NCBI GenBank assembly: GCA_951635545.1
Contig: OX620685.1
Location: 496,001-560,000, forward strand
Source of the DNA: CAG-873 sp910578365
GTDB taxonomy: Bacteria > Bacteroidota > Bacteroidia > Bacteroidales > Muribaculaceae
Reading direction: 5' to 3'
Length of the DNA stretch: 64,000 nt
Shown: positions 48,404 to 58,158 of the stretch, piece after piece
Position numbering within the stretch: position 1 is the first letter of the stretch
How the letters are laid out: every line of letters begins with the position of its first letter
Program-made: the position numbers and the translations under genes
The notes under the pieces: model-generated
The model's database searches: none
Seen by the model: only the letters and a program-made list of their open reading frames with translations
What the model was told of the DNA's origin: nothing

Positions 48404-49435
48404 ATGCACAGACATATTATATTGGTTATATACATTCTGATGGCCATATTTGCCAAAGGCCAGACTATGGCCGACGAAGCCGACCGATTCCTGTCGGCGA
48501 TGCCGAATAATCTGCAGAAAAAGCAGGAAGCCGCTGTCCGCGAGGGCATTGCCGGCCACCCCGACGCCCTAATGGCGGTGCGTAATTCGCGCAACGTGCG
48601 CGCACCGCTGCCTGCCGGTGTCAGCGCCACCGACATAGGCGGCAAATACCGGCTCTACATGCCCGACAGCTTTGGCCACGGTCCTGTGCCGGTGCTGATA
48701 TACATGCACGGAGGCGGCTGGTGTTTCGGCAGCGTCAACAGTTGCTCTAAGTTCTGCGGCGAACTATGCCGCCGCGCGTCGATAGCAGTGCTTGCTGTAG
48801 AATATCCGCTCGCCCCCGAGCATCCTTATCCGGCGGCTCTTAACGCCTGTGTCGATGCAGTGAATTTTGTATTCGACAATTCCGGAGTGTATAACTTCGA
48901 TACCGGCGCGGTATCGGCCGGAGGCGACAGTTCCGGCGGAAATCTGGCCCTCGCCACTGCCCTGAGGCTGTCGTATGCCCGGGCCATGCTGCAGAACAAG
49001 TCCGACGATGCGGCTATTCCGCGCCTCGAATCACTGCTGCTGTTCTATCCGGTGGTGAAGGCATGGAACGACAACAGCCGTTCGTGGCAGCTGTATGGCC
49101 GCGGATATGGTCTTGACGGGGAAATCATGGAGGCATTCAACGAAGCCTATCTTACCGACAACGCCGCCGAGCTGCCGTTCATATCGCCCTTCTGCGCCAA
49201 TACCGACATTTTTGCCACCTTGCCGCGCACCATGATTGTGAACGCCGAACGCGATATCCTCGCCGACCAAGGTGCGGATATGTATCAGAAAATGAGCGAG
49301 GCGGGTGTGGATGTAAGCCACCTGGTATACCCGGGAGCAGTGCATCTGTTCATAACCGTCGAGGGGCAGCCGGCAGCATTTGAAAGTGCAGTAGCGGCAT
49401 CCGCCGCATTTTTGCAGCCCGAATACTCATATTGA
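48404..49435 (+). CDS. alpha/beta-hydrolase esterase (HSL/acetyl-esterase type)
   Basis: 343 residues. A short hydrophobic N-terminus (IILVIYILMAIFA) suggests export or a membrane anchor. Oxyanion motif YMHGGGWCFGS, nucleophile elbow SAGGDSSGGNLAL (Ser), an acid in AERDILADQGA and His in YPGAVHLF complete the triad. Hydrolyses short acyl or acetyl esters, possibly from glycans. It is followed by an MFS gene 26 bases downstream, so the pair may be one unit. Confidence 0.88.
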   Translation: MHRHIILVIYILMAIFAKGQTMADEADRFLSAMPNNLQKKQEAAVREGIAGHPDALMAVRNSRNVRAPLPAGVSATDIGGKYRLYMPDSFGHGPVPVLIYMHGGGWCFGSVNSCSKFCGELCRRASIAVLAVEYPLAPEHPYPAALNACVDAVNFVFDNSGVYNFDTGAVSAGGDSSGGNLALATALRLSYARAMLQNKSDDAAIPRLESLLLFYPVVKAWNDNSRSWQLYGRGYGLDGEIMEAFNEAYLTDNAAELPFISPFCANTDIFATLPRTMIVNAERDILADQGADMYQKMSEAGVDVSHLVYPGAVHLFITVEGQPAAFESAVAASAAFLQPEYSY

Positions 49436-49461
49436 CTTATCGATCACCTTGAATCTGAATC

Positions 49462-50727
49462 ATGAAACAATCTGACACCACCTCACGGCTACACTACGGC
49501 TTCGTAATAGTGGCCTGTTGCTGCCTTATGATGGGCATCAATGTAGGACTAACCTTCAGCTGCGCAGGCATCTACTATCAGCCGGTGAGCGCATCGCTCG
49601 GAGTGCCTGTAGGCGAATTCGGCATTTACATGTCGGTAATGTACGTCAGCTCCACCCTGATGCTTTCGGTAGCCGGAGGCATGCTTGAGCGATGGAGTGT
49701 CCGCCTGCTGTTCACGCTCAACTCGGCCATTATGGGAGTGACATTCGTGGCAATGGCCTTCTTCAACCACGTGTGGGAGTTCTACATAGCAGGTGGAGTG
49801 CTGGGAGTGACTCTCGCTTTTCTGCTCTATCTCAGTTTTCCGACATTGGTCAACCGCTGGTTCCACAGCAAGGTAGGCATTATGATAGGCATCTGCAGCG
49901 CAGCTTCAGGCATAGGCGGCATGATATTCAATCCGATTGCCGGCTGGATTATCACCAACCACGGCTGGCGCTGGGGTTACGGCTCATTCGGCCTGATTAT
50001 CCTGCTGGCAGTGACACCCGTGCTGGCTCTGCTTCTGCGCGACCGTCCGCAACAGATGGGCCTTCTGCCCTACGGAGCTGACTGCCGGGCCGGAGGAGTG
50101 GCCGACAGCAAAGTCAGCCCCGACGCTACTCCCGGAGTAAGATACGGCAAGGCACTGCGCATGCCGGCATTCTACATCACTCTGCTTTTCGCCTTTATGA
50201 TGATGGGCACCTCTACCCTCAACCTGTTCATACCCAACTATGTTACAGAACACGGCTTCTCGCTTGAGCAGGCATCGCTGACAGCAGCCTTTGTAATGGC
50301 CGGAGTAACAGTGGGCAAGGTAGCCCTGGGGTATATCAACGACCGTAACTGCCTGGCAGGCGTATCGGCCACCACATTGTGCGGCATAGGCGGCCTGCTG
50401 GCCATAATATTCTGCGGAGGCGAACTGGCGGTAATCATGGGCGGAGCCTTCTTGTTCGGATGGGCCTACGCCGGTGTGACAGTACAGTCGGCCATGCTCA
50501 CCCGCACTGTTTTCGGGCCTAAGGACTATGCCCGCATATACTCCAACATCTCCATAGCCCTGGCGGCAGGCGGCGCACTGGCATCGGGCGGGTGGGGTCT
50601 GCTGGCCGATGCCACTTCGTTCAGCTTCATCTTCTCCGTCGGGGCTGTTGTACTCGGAGTATGCGCTCTGGCCGGAGCAGCCACACTTATGGGCAATGCC
50701 AAGGGACTGTTTAAAAACAAGTCCTAA
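49462..50727 (+). CDS. MFS transporter, OFA (oxalate/formate antiporter) type
   Basis: 421 residues with 12 membrane segments. YGFVIVACCCLMMGINVGLT at the N-terminus, WFHSKVGIMIGICSAASGIGG and RDRPQQMGLLPYG in the central loop are features of OFA-family MFS proteins. It probably exchanges a small carboxylate. Inner membrane. Substrate unknown. Confidence 0.85.
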   Translation: MKQSDTTSRLHYGFVIVACCCLMMGINVGLTFSCAGIYYQPVSASLGVPVGEFGIYMSVMYVSSTLMLSVAGGMLERWSVRLLFTLNSAIMGVTFVAMAFFNHVWEFYIAGGVLGVTLAFLLYLSFPTLVNRWFHSKVGIMIGICSAASGIGGMIFNPIAGWIITNHGWRWGYGSFGLIILLAVTPVLALLLRDRPQQMGLLPYGADCRAGGVADSKVSPDATPGVRYGKALRMPAFYITLLFAFMMMGTSTLNLFIPNYVTEHGFSLEQASLTAAFVMAGVTVGKVALGYINDRNCLAGVSATTLCGIGGLLAIIFCGGELAVIMGGAFLFGWAYAGVTVQSAMLTRTVFGPKDYARIYSNISIALAAGGALASGGWGLLADATSFSFIFSVGAVVLGVCALAGAATLMGNAKGLFKNKS

Positions 50728-50765
50728 ATTTTAACAACAGCGATACAACGTAGCGCTTTTTTCAC

Positions 50766-50773
50766 TATCTTTG
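50766..50773 (+). promoter_or_regulatory. -7 box directly before yraN
   Basis: TATCTTTG ends seven bases before the yraN ATG, so the mRNA would have almost no leader. No -33 element is evident. Confidence 0.5.
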
Positions 50774-50780
50774 CGATAAT

Positions 50781-51146
50781 ATGAAGACCGACGAACTTGG
50801 AAAGTGGGGCGAAGACCTGGCCACGCAGCATCTTAGCGCAGCCGGATACGCCATTGTCGAACGTAACTGGCGTGTCGACCACTTCGAAGTCGACATTGTA
50901 GCCATGAAAAACGGCCGCATTGTTTTCGTCGAGGTCAAAACACGCTCCGATAAAAACGGCGACCCGCTCGAAGCCATAAACCGCAAAAAGATTCTCAATA
51001 TAGTCCGCAGCGCCAACGCCTATGTGAGGATGTTCGACATACCTCACGAAATACAGTTCGACGTAATCACCGTCAGCGGCACCCGGGCCGACTACAGCAT
51101 CGAGCACCTGCCGGACGCCTTCGAACCTCCGATTAAAACATATTAG
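50781..51146 (+). CDS. yraN: YraN/UPF0102 family endonuclease-like protein
   Basis: 121 residues. GKWGEDLATQHLSAAGYAIV and NWRVDHFEVDIVAMKNG, then VFVEVKTRS give the E...D...ExK restriction-endonuclease fold of UPF0102. Possible Holliday-junction or structure-specific nuclease; biochemical role unsettled. It is followed 24 bases later by the aminopeptidase gene. Confidence 0.92.
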   Translation: MKTDELGKWGEDLATQHLSAAGYAIVERNWRVDHFEVDIVAMKNGRIVFVEVKTRSDKNGDPLEAINRKKILNIVRSANAYVRMFDIPHEIQFDVITVSGTRADYSIEHLPDAFEPPIKTY

Positions 51147-51170
51147 AACACAATCAACCCTAAATATAAA

Positions 51171-52976
51171 ATGAACAACAAAGAATTACAGCGTGAGCGT
51201 ATAAGCGCGCTCCGCCAACAACTTTCGATGGCAGGCCTCCAAGCCGCAATAATACCTCAGGCCGACCCCCACATGAGCGAATATCTGGCCGAACACTGGC
51301 AGCTGCGCCGCTGGCTGAGCGGATTCAGCGGCTCAGCCGGCACTGTAGTAGTGACTGCCGACCGCGCAATGCTCTGGACCGACTCGCGCTATTTCCTGCA
51401 GGCCGCCCAGGAACTGGACGGCACCGGCATAGAGCTGATGAAAGACGGACTGCCCGAAACTCCCTCGATAGCACAGTGGCTCTGCGCCAATCTCACCGCC
51501 GGCTCAAAGGTAGGCATCGACGGCATGCTATTCAGCGTCAGCGAGGCACGCACGCTCCGAGCCGACCTGGAACTGTTCGGCATTGAACTCGACCCCTTCT
51601 TCGACGTGGCCGACACCATCTGGACCGACCGCCCCGCCCTGCCCTCCGACAAACTCTTTATCCACGCACCTGAATACGCCGGCGAAGAAGTTCCCTCCAA
51701 GCTCGCACGCATAATGGAGCGTGTGGCTGCAGCCCCCGCCGACGCCACCTTCATATCGGCGCTCGACGAAATTGCATGGACCCTGAACATACGCTGCCGC
51801 GACGTACATCACAATCCCGTAGCCACCGGATTCCTCTATATCGACGCCAACGGCGCCAAACTGCTCGTCGACCCCGCCAAGATGACCGCCGAGGTCGAGG
51901 CATACCTCAAGGCTGCCGCTGTCGACACCCTGCCGTACGCCGATGTAAAAGCGTTCCTGGCCTCGCTGCCTTCTGACGTTAAAGTGCTTGTCGAACCGGG
52001 CCGTACAGCCATTGAGATATTCAACATCCTGGGCGAACGCGCCTACTGCGGCCAATCGGCTGTAGCCATGCTCAAAGCTTGCAAGAACGACACACAGGTC
52101 GAAGGTATACGCCACGCCATGGAGCGCGACGGCGCCGCCCTGGTTCGCGCCTTTATGGAGCTGGAACAACTCATGGACAGCGACACCACCGTAACCGAAC
52201 TCGATGTCGACGCCCTGCTGCTCAAACACCGCAGCCGGTCGGACATGTTCTTCGACACCAGCTTCGGCACCATAGCAGGCTACGGCCCCCACGGCGCCAT
52301 TGTACACTACAGTGCCGACGAGGCTTCGAACGCCACACTGCACAAAAGCTCGCTGCTGCTGGTTGACTCCGGCGCCCAGTACTACGACGGCACCACCGAC
52401 ATCACCCGTACCGTGGCCCTTGGCCAACCGACCGACCGGGAGCGCCACGACTTCACCCTGGTAATGAAAGGCCATATAGCCCTCGGTACCGCAATATTCC
52501 CCGAAGGCACCTGCGGCATGCAGCTCGATGCCTTGGCTCGCCAGTTCCTGTGGAAAGAGGGGCTCAGCTATCTGCACGGCACCGGCCATGGCGTAGGCCA
52601 CTTCCTGAACGTTCACGAAGGCCCCCAGAGTATCCGCCTCAACTACATGCCCGCGCCACTCACTCCCGGCATGATTACCAGCAATGAGCCCGGCCTCTAT
52701 CGCGAGGGAGTACACGGCATACGCTGCGAAAATCTGGTGCTGACCGTAAAAGCCATGACCACCGAATTCGGCAACTTCTACAAGTTCGAAACCCTGACTC
52801 TGTTCCCCTTCGACCTGCGTTTGTTCGACACTACCTTGATGACCGATGCCGAAATTCAGTGGATTAACGACTATCACCGCGAAGTACGCGAACGCCTGTC
52901 GCCACTGCTCGACGAAGCAGAGCGCCTGTGGCTTGAGGCCAAGACCGCCCCGCTTATGCGTGACACAATCTATTAA
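51171..52976 (+). CDS. aminopeptidase P family protein (Xaa-Pro aminopeptidase, M24B)
   Basis: 601 residues, three-domain M24B type: two creatinase-like N-domains (about 1-310) and the pita-bread catalytic domain. Metal ligands: two Asp in LLVDSGAQYYDGTTDITRT, His in LHGTGHGVGHFLNVHEG, Glu in SNEPGLYREG and Glu in IRCENLVL. Removes N-terminal residues preceding proline. Cytoplasmic; no signal peptide. Confidence 0.95.
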   Translation: MNNKELQRERISALRQQLSMAGLQAAIIPQADPHMSEYLAEHWQLRRWLSGFSGSAGTVVVTADRAMLWTDSRYFLQAAQELDGTGIELMKDGLPETPSIAQWLCANLTAGSKVGIDGMLFSVSEARTLRADLELFGIELDPFFDVADTIWTDRPALPSDKLFIHAPEYAGEEVPSKLARIMERVAAAPADATFISALDEIAWTLNIRCRDVHHNPVATGFLYIDANGAKLLVDPAKMTAEVEAYLKAAAVDTLPYADVKAFLASLPSDVKVLVEPGRTAIEIFNILGERAYCGQSAVAMLKACKNDTQVEGIRHAMERDGAALVRAFMELEQLMDSDTTVTELDVDALLLKHRSRSDMFFDTSFGTIAGYGPHGAIVHYSADEASNATLHKSSLLLVDSGAQYYDGTTDITRTVALGQPTDRERHDFTLVMKGHIALGTAIFPEGTCGMQLDALARQFLWKEGLSYLHGTGHGVGHFLNVHEGPQSIRLNYMPAPLTPGMITSNEPGLYREGVHGIRCENLVLTVKAMTTEFGNFYKFETLTLFPFDLRLFDTTLMTDAEIQWINDYHREVRERLSPLLDEAERLWLEAKTAPLMRDTIY

Positions 52977-52980
52977 TACA

Positions 52981-53181
52981 ATGAACCTTCGGAAATTTAT
53001 TTACGTTTTTATTGTATTCATAGCCATGCTCGGCTGCATACGGCTGGCACACGAACTCAGCGGCAGCACCGAAGACGGCAACCTGCCGGTCAACGCCGTG
53101 GCCGCCGCCATACTCACCGCTGCAATATGCGGCATTTACCACCGGATTATAAAATACATAATCAAAAACAGAACAAAATGA
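52981..53181 (+). CDS. small membrane protein, unknown
   Basis: 66 residues from ATG 52981, four bases after the aminopeptidase stop. Two membrane helices (FIYVFIVFIAMLGCI and NAVAAAILTAAICGIY) and a basic C-terminus (HRIIKYIIKNRTK). Its stop overlaps the next start (ATGA), so it is coupled to both neighbours. Not recognised. Confidence 0.7.
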   Translation: MNLRKFIYVFIVFIAMLGCIRLAHELSGSTEDGNLPVNAVAAAILTAAICGIYHRIIKYIIKNRTK

Positions 53182-53711
53182 TAATACCTCTGCGCGGATT
53201 CACTCCGCAGATAGGCCGCGACTGCTTTATTGCCGAAAACGCCACCATTGTAGGCGACGTGGTAATGGGCGACGAATGTTCGGTATGGTTCAGCACCGTA
53301 CTCCGCGGCGATGTCAACTCCATACGCATAGGCAACCGTGTGAACATTCAGGACGGCTCGGTACTGCATACCCTCTACAAAAAGTCGACAATCGAAATCG
53401 GCGATGATGTTTCGATAGGCCATAACGTTACCATCCATGGCGCACACATACGCTCGCACGCCCTCATTGGCATGGGTTCAGTGGTGATGGACGATGCTGT
53501 GGTAGGCGAAGGCGCCATAGTAGCCGCCGGCTCTGTGGTACTCAGTCGCACAAATGTCCCACCCCACGAACTATGGGGTGGCGCTCCGGCCAAGTTTATC
53601 AAGAAAGTCGACCCCGAGCAGGCCAAGGAAATGAACCAGAAGATTGCCCGCAACTATCTGGCCTACTCAAAGTGGTACACCGACCCCGAAAACGCTGTCG
53701 ACCCGGAATAA
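53178..53711 (+). CDS. gamma-carbonic-anhydrase-like hexapeptide-repeat protein
   Basis: 177 residues from ATG 53178. Left-handed beta-helix repeats (GDVVMGDECSVWFSTVLRGD, IGNRVNIQDGSVLHT) with the metal-His segments SVLHT and SIGHNVTIHGA, and the family end WGGAPAKFIKKV. Homologues bind Zn2+ or Fe2+; many lack carbonic anhydrase activity. Confidence 0.9.
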   Translation: MIIPLRGFTPQIGRDCFIAENATIVGDVVMGDECSVWFSTVLRGDVNSIRIGNRVNIQDGSVLHTLYKKSTIEIGDDVSIGHNVTIHGAHIRSHALIGMGSVVMDDAVVGEGAIVAAGSVVLSRTNVPPHELWGGAPAKFIKKVDPEQAKEMNQKIARNYLAYSKWYTDPENAVDPE

Positions 53712-53732
53712 TATACCGCCAGTAAAACATCG

Positions 53733-53778
53733 AGGAGGCTGTGTCGTAATTAAGGTTTACGGCGCAGCCTCTCTTTTT
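53733..53778 (+). terminator. terminator of the aminopeptidase-gamma-CA genes
   Basis: GAGGCTGTG... pairs with ...CGCAGCCTC across a short loop, followed by TTTTT. Confidence 0.75.
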
Positions 53779-53983
53779 GCCGGGCTGAGGATTTGATATT
53801 TTTCAGGCGACTGATTTTTGAGGGTTTTTCCAAAATATCCGATTCTCAAGATGCAAAATTCGAGATATAAGCAATAACAGGCCAAAAAGGGGCGTATTTC
53901 CCCCGTTTTTGGTCTGTATCTCTATGGCTGCTATTCTGAGTTTTGCGCAAAGATAGCGCGGCTTGGTCATCGTTGAAAATCGC
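53779..53983. other. gap before the recombinase trio
   Basis: No gene. A hairpin AGGCCAAAAA(53879 onwards) with TTTTTGGTCT holds a G4/C5 inner pair and may be a terminator. Confidence 0.5.
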
Positions 53984-54125
53984 CCTCTAATGTGGCGATG
54001 ACATTTATGTTTGCATCACTTGATAAGTAATTAAGGATATGTGCATTAACTTTAATCATAACAACATAATTTTAGGGTTAAGAAAATAGTCATATTTTAT
54101 ATCAGACATTTTTTAATTCTACAAT

Positions 54126-55751
54126 ATGTTTAATTTACTATTCACAAACTTCTTGGATTTGCAAAGACATGAGCAAGCCTCATTCTCTGAGCAAAGACAA
54201 GCATATCTGCACAAACTACACGCAGATGGAATGGGCATTCGACATTTGCGAGGATTGGCTGGTCTGCTAATCGCAATTGATGAACTTCTTGCCCTTAGAG
54301 AAAGTGACACATTCGAGATTCCATTGGAATATATCGTCCAAAAGACATCTGAATGGGATTCGATGACACGTCAACAACGGTGTGATATGCGCGTGGAGGT
54401 TAATTTCCATTGTCGCTTTCTTGGTGCGTCCAAGAGATGGTTGACATATTTGGGAAGACTGGATCACCGCTATTATCCTGAGGATAATATAATCAGCAAG
54501 ATTTTTCCAAGAGGATACTTTCGAGTTCGACACCTTGTCTCACCGATGTATATGGAACGGCTCGCATATCTGGAAGCTCAAGAACAACAGGGGGTTCCTT
54601 CAGTGACTTTGAGACGAATCGCACAATATCAACTGACAGCCATAGAGTTGCTTGATTTACCATCTACTTCTCTTGTAACCATGAGTGAAATACAAAACGC
54701 GGCAGCTATATGGCGAGATGTTGAGGATCCAAGCAAACGAAAGAAATCCGGTACCGATAATAGTTATCGGACGTTCATTCATGTCACAACTAATTGGCTT
54801 TCACATATGGGGCTACTTGCCCAGCCGGAGGAACATGACTTTCCCGAAAAAGACAAGATCATGTCATATCTCAACTGGCTTGTTGAATCCAAAGGATATT
54901 CTGTCCAGACCCATAGAAGCCGTCTGAGCATACTTCGTCATCTGATGAATTACCTTCAGGGCTCAAGCTTATTGCTTGCCGATGTTCAATCTACAGACAT
55001 TGACAGTTATCTCAAAGAACGTCACGACAATGGGTGTAATCGACGCACTATCGCAGGGCTTGTATCCGTGCTACGTTGCTTCTTCCGATATGCGGCTGAC
55101 AGACAATGGGTGAAAGACGATTTGTGGAAAACACTTTCCGCCCCCCGGCTGTACACGATGGAGCAACTACCGTCATACCTTCATTGGGATGATGTGAAAG
55201 TTATCTTGACTGAATCTGCGCAAAATCCGACGATCCAGGGCATAAGGAATCATGCAATTTTATCGCTTTTGGCAATGTATGGTTTGAGATCCAGTGAAAT
55301 CACTGAACTGAGACTAAAGGACATTGACTGGCGGAATAGCGTCATCCATCTGCGTAGAGCAAAAGGATGCAGGCCACAGGTAATGCCTCTGATAGATGAG
55401 GTTGCACAGCCACTTCTGAGATATATCCTTGAAGCTCGTCCAAAGTATCCGAAGCAGGAGTTTGTGTTCCTTACTACCCGAGCTCCATTCCACGGCATAT
55501 GTACATCAACAGTTTACCAAGTGGCAAGTAGATCTCTGGAAGGCAGGCAACTCAACATAAGGCATCATGGTCCTCACAGTTACCGACACAGTTGCGCAAC
55601 GAGACTGATCAATGAAGGACACTCTCTTAAAGAAGTCGCAGATGTGCTCGGACATGTGAAAATCGATACTACCGCCATCTACGCCAAAGTCAATTTCTCC
55701 AGACTAAGGGAAGTGTCGGATATGGACTGGAAGGAGGTGCTTGAGTTATGA
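54126..55751 (+). CDS. RIT recombinase 1 (tyrosine recombinase, long)
   Basis: 541 residues. A long N-terminal region of about 240 residues without known domain, then a core-binding domain and a catalytic domain with Arg in MYGLRSSEITEL, HGPHSYRHSCAT, LGHVKIDTT and Tyr in TTAIYAKVNF. All catalytic residues are present. Its stop overlaps the next start (ATGA). Confidence 0.9.
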   Translation: MFNLLFTNFLDLQRHEQASFSEQRQAYLHKLHADGMGIRHLRGLAGLLIAIDELLALRESDTFEIPLEYIVQKTSEWDSMTRQQRCDMRVEVNFHCRFLGASKRWLTYLGRLDHRYYPEDNIISKIFPRGYFRVRHLVSPMYMERLAYLEAQEQQGVPSVTLRRIAQYQLTAIELLDLPSTSLVTMSEIQNAAAIWRDVEDPSKRKKSGTDNSYRTFIHVTTNWLSHMGLLAQPEEHDFPEKDKIMSYLNWLVESKGYSVQTHRSRLSILRHLMNYLQGSSLLLADVQSTDIDSYLKERHDNGCNRRTIAGLVSVLRCFFRYAADRQWVKDDLWKTLSAPRLYTMEQLPSYLHWDDVKVILTESAQNPTIQGIRNHAILSLLAMYGLRSSEITELRLKDIDWRNSVIHLRRAKGCRPQVMPLIDEVAQPLLRYILEARPKYPKQEFVFLTTRAPFHGICTSTVYQVASRSLEGRQLNIRHHGPHSYRHSCATRLINEGHSLKEVADVLGHVKIDTTAIYAKVNFSRLREVSDMDWKEVLEL

Positions 55752-56701
55752 TGCTCAATAGTGCCATTGACAAATATGTCGAGTATAGACGTTCATTGGG
55801 AGAGTCGTTCAAAACCAATGCGAATCTTCTGAAACAGTTCTGCAATTATCTGGGGAAAGATATGAATCTGTTAGAGATAACCGCATCCATCACATCAGAT
55901 TTTTTGCAATCAGGAGGCAACGAGATTACTCGAAAGTGGTTTACGCGTCACGCTGCTCTGTCTGGCTTCTTCCGGTGGTGCATGTCACGAGGGTATGTAT
56001 CAAAAATACCCTTGACTATGGATAAGCCTAAGAAACCGCAGCGAATAACACCGTATATTTACTCAGATATCGAGCTCAAGAAGTTGTTCTCAGCTGCCAT
56101 GACATATCAGAAACGGCCTTCTCTCACATATCCTGAATGCGTCAAAGCAATCCTTCAGTTGACATATGTGCTGGGGTTAAGAATCTCAGAGACCATGAGC
56201 CTTCGCATGAAAGATGTGGATCTGGCAAACTGTTGTATCACAATCCATGAATCCAAATTTTACACGTCAAGAACTGTCACTTTCAACGAGGAAGTAAAGA
56301 AACTGATTGAAAAGTTCTTTTCATGGAGAAAGGACAACTGCAAGATCTCTGATGAAGACACATCTCTATGGATTATGTGTAACGGCTCGTCAATGAGACT
56401 GAACTGCATAAACGGCATCTTCAAAAAGATACGTATAGAAGCAGGAATCAGCCGAAACGACAACACAAGGTATCAGCCACGTATCCACGATCTGCGCCAT
56501 ACGTTCGCTGTGAACCGATTAAGAAAGTGGTACCAAGATGGTAAGGATGTTCAGACTCTTTTGCCTGTGTTATCTACCTATCTGGGCCATAAACAAGTGA
56601 GTTACACAACTGTGTATCTTAACATGACTACCGGACTGCTCTCAGATGCGGCCAATCTATTCTTTGAATATGCAAACCCCAAAACAAATCAACATGAATG
56701 A
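55748..56701 (+). CDS. RIT recombinase 2 (tyrosine recombinase)
   Basis: 317 residues. Core-binding domain at the N-terminus, catalytic Arg in VLGLRISETMSL, RIHDLRHTFAVNRL, LGHKQVSYTT and Tyr in TTVYLNMT. It overlaps both neighbours by a few bases, as expected in the trio. Confidence 0.9.
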   Translation: MMLNSAIDKYVEYRRSLGESFKTNANLLKQFCNYLGKDMNLLEITASITSDFLQSGGNEITRKWFTRHAALSGFFRWCMSRGYVSKIPLTMDKPKKPQRITPYIYSDIELKKLFSAAMTYQKRPSLTYPECVKAILQLTYVLGLRISETMSLRMKDVDLANCCITIHESKFYTSRTVTFNEEVKKLIEKFFSWRKDNCKISDEDTSLWIMCNGSSMRLNCINGIFKKIRIEAGISRNDNTRYQPRIHDLRHTFAVNRLRKWYQDGKDVQTLLPVLSTYLGHKQVSYTTVYLNMTTGLLSDAANLFFEYANPKTNQHE

Positions 56702-57713
56702 AAAAACCATATATCTCAGTTATTGGGTGCGGCGTTATCTCACCGACTATATGCTGGCTGCCAAGAATCTGTCGCGTAATACGGTACGTAGCTACCGCGA
56801 TACCTTCAGACTTCTTGTTGGCTACCTTCGAGATGTCTGTAATAAAAATCCAGACAAGCTCCACCTTCAGGAACTGACAATCAATGTCGTGTCAGACTTT
56901 CTTGACAATCAGCAGGAAACCCGTAACGTCTCAGTGGCTACTCGAAACCAAAGACTTGCCGCATTACAGGCCTTCGCAAAGTATGTATCCATGAACTCTC
57001 CGGAGCATATGGAATGGAGCCGAAACATACGCAATATCCCTAAGAAGAAAGCCCCTAAGAGAATGATAACGTATCTTGAAAAGTCTGAGATGGATGCTTT
57101 GCTATCTCTGCCCGACCAGAGATCCGCTCAGGGCAGACGCGACTACGCTCTTTTGATCTTCCTATACAATACAGGAGCGAGAGCCGAAGAAGCATCCGAC
57201 CTGAACGTATCATCCGTGACGCTTGCCAAAAGCAAAAGTGAATCAACAATCCCCTTGGTAACCATTGTTGGGAAAGGAAACAAGACTCGCAGATGCCCCC
57301 TTTGGGACAATGTCTGTGCAATCCTTAAGACAATAATCAATGACAGAAAGCCAGATGAACCACTCTTCTTAAACCGCTACGGCCAACGTATAACCCGATT
57401 TGGAATATACGAAATGGTGAGTCGGTATGCTCAAAAACTGGAACTACAGTTCCCTTCCGTAAGGGACAAGAGAGTTAGCCCACATACGATCCGGCATACC
57501 ACCGCAACACATCTTCTGCAAGCAGGAGTGGATATAAATACGATCCGTGCTTGGCTCGGACACGTATCTATAAACACAACGAACATCTATGCTGAAGTAA
57601 ATTTGGAGATGAAAGCTAAAGCTCTCATGACCTGTGCTATCGATAGTTCCAATGGGAAGAAAATCTCATGGAAAACCGATGAAAATCTTCTCTCTTACTT
57701 GGATAGCCTATGA
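56694..57713 (+). CDS. RIT recombinase 3 (XerC/D-like tyrosine recombinase)
   Basis: 339 residues from ATG 56694 (MNEKTIYLSYWVRRYLTDYM), which overlaps the stop of recombinase 2. Catalytic Arg in YNTGARAEEASDL, HTIRHTTATHLL, LGHVSINTT and Tyr in TTNIYAEVN. All residues present. Confidence 0.9.
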   Translation: MNEKTIYLSYWVRRYLTDYMLAAKNLSRNTVRSYRDTFRLLVGYLRDVCNKNPDKLHLQELTINVVSDFLDNQQETRNVSVATRNQRLAALQAFAKYVSMNSPEHMEWSRNIRNIPKKKAPKRMITYLEKSEMDALLSLPDQRSAQGRRDYALLIFLYNTGARAEEASDLNVSSVTLAKSKSESTIPLVTIVGKGNKTRRCPLWDNVCAILKTIINDRKPDEPLFLNRYGQRITRFGIYEMVSRYAQKLELQFPSVRDKRVSPHTIRHTTATHLLQAGVDINTIRAWLGHVSINTTNIYAEVNLEMKAKALMTCAIDSSNGKKISWKTDENLLSYLDSL

Positions 57714-57724
57714 TGAATCTCTGC

Positions 57725-57793
57725 CAGTGCCTCCAAAATAATGTTGTGAACAGCAAACTTACATGTCTGATTTACTCATCGTTGGAGGCACTG
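57725..57793. repeat. 12-bp inverted repeat beside the right RIT end
   Basis: CAGTGCCTCCAA (57725-57736) and TTGGAGGCACTG (57782-57793) flank 45 bases just inside the right 29-bp repeat. Possible recombinase-binding or terminator structure; no equivalent at the left end. Confidence 0.6.
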
Positions 57794-57824
57794 TTAAACA
57801 TAAATGTCATCGCCACATTAGAGG

Positions 57825-58158
57825 ATGTATGTTGTCCATTACATAAATCTTCAACACATATTAACAACTTAATCGTACAAAATGTGTACTAATTGAGAAA
57901 AAAGAAGCAAATCTCGGAATGTCATCACAAATCCTAAAATCCTAATTCCCTTGAAATCAGACTATGAAAATTAAGTAGAAATTCCCAATTTTCTATCCCA
58001 AGTTTACAAAAACTTTCTGACATGACAAAGCCCCGGCTTGAGAAAGTCAGGGCTTTGTTTTATGTTTTTCAACAGGTTATGAAAAGAGGATGCGCCTATT
58101 TTGACACACCCTCATCACTGTTTCATAACCTCTTGGAGCTTGTTTTTTAACCAAACTA
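57825..58158. other. gap with terminator between RIT and the DUF4249 operon
   Basis: A/T-rich, no gene. ACAAAGCCC (58025-58033) pairs with GGGCTTTGT (58050-58058), followed by TTTTA on the plus strand; it can also end the minus-strand operon. Confidence 0.7.

Larger units (their letters stand above)
53984..57824 (+). mobile_element. RIT element (recombinases in trio)
   Basis: 3841 bp bounded by perfect 29-bp inverted repeats at 53984-54012 (starting CCTCTAATGTGGCGATGACA) and 57796-57824. It encloses three overlapping tyrosine recombinase genes and nothing else, the defining layout of RIT elements. Unrelated to the IS families nearby. Base composition is more A/T-rich than the flanking genes, consistent with transfer. 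No direct target repeat was found. Confidence 0.9.

Noticed and set aside
51528..52877. 449-codon minus-strand open frame
   Set aside because: Lies fully opposite aminopeptidase P, whose metal ligands are all present; the antisense product has no recognisable motif.
53984..57824. Tn554-type transposon
   Set aside because: Tn554 has two recombinases plus a small TnpC; here there are three full recombinases and inverted ends, as in RIT elements.
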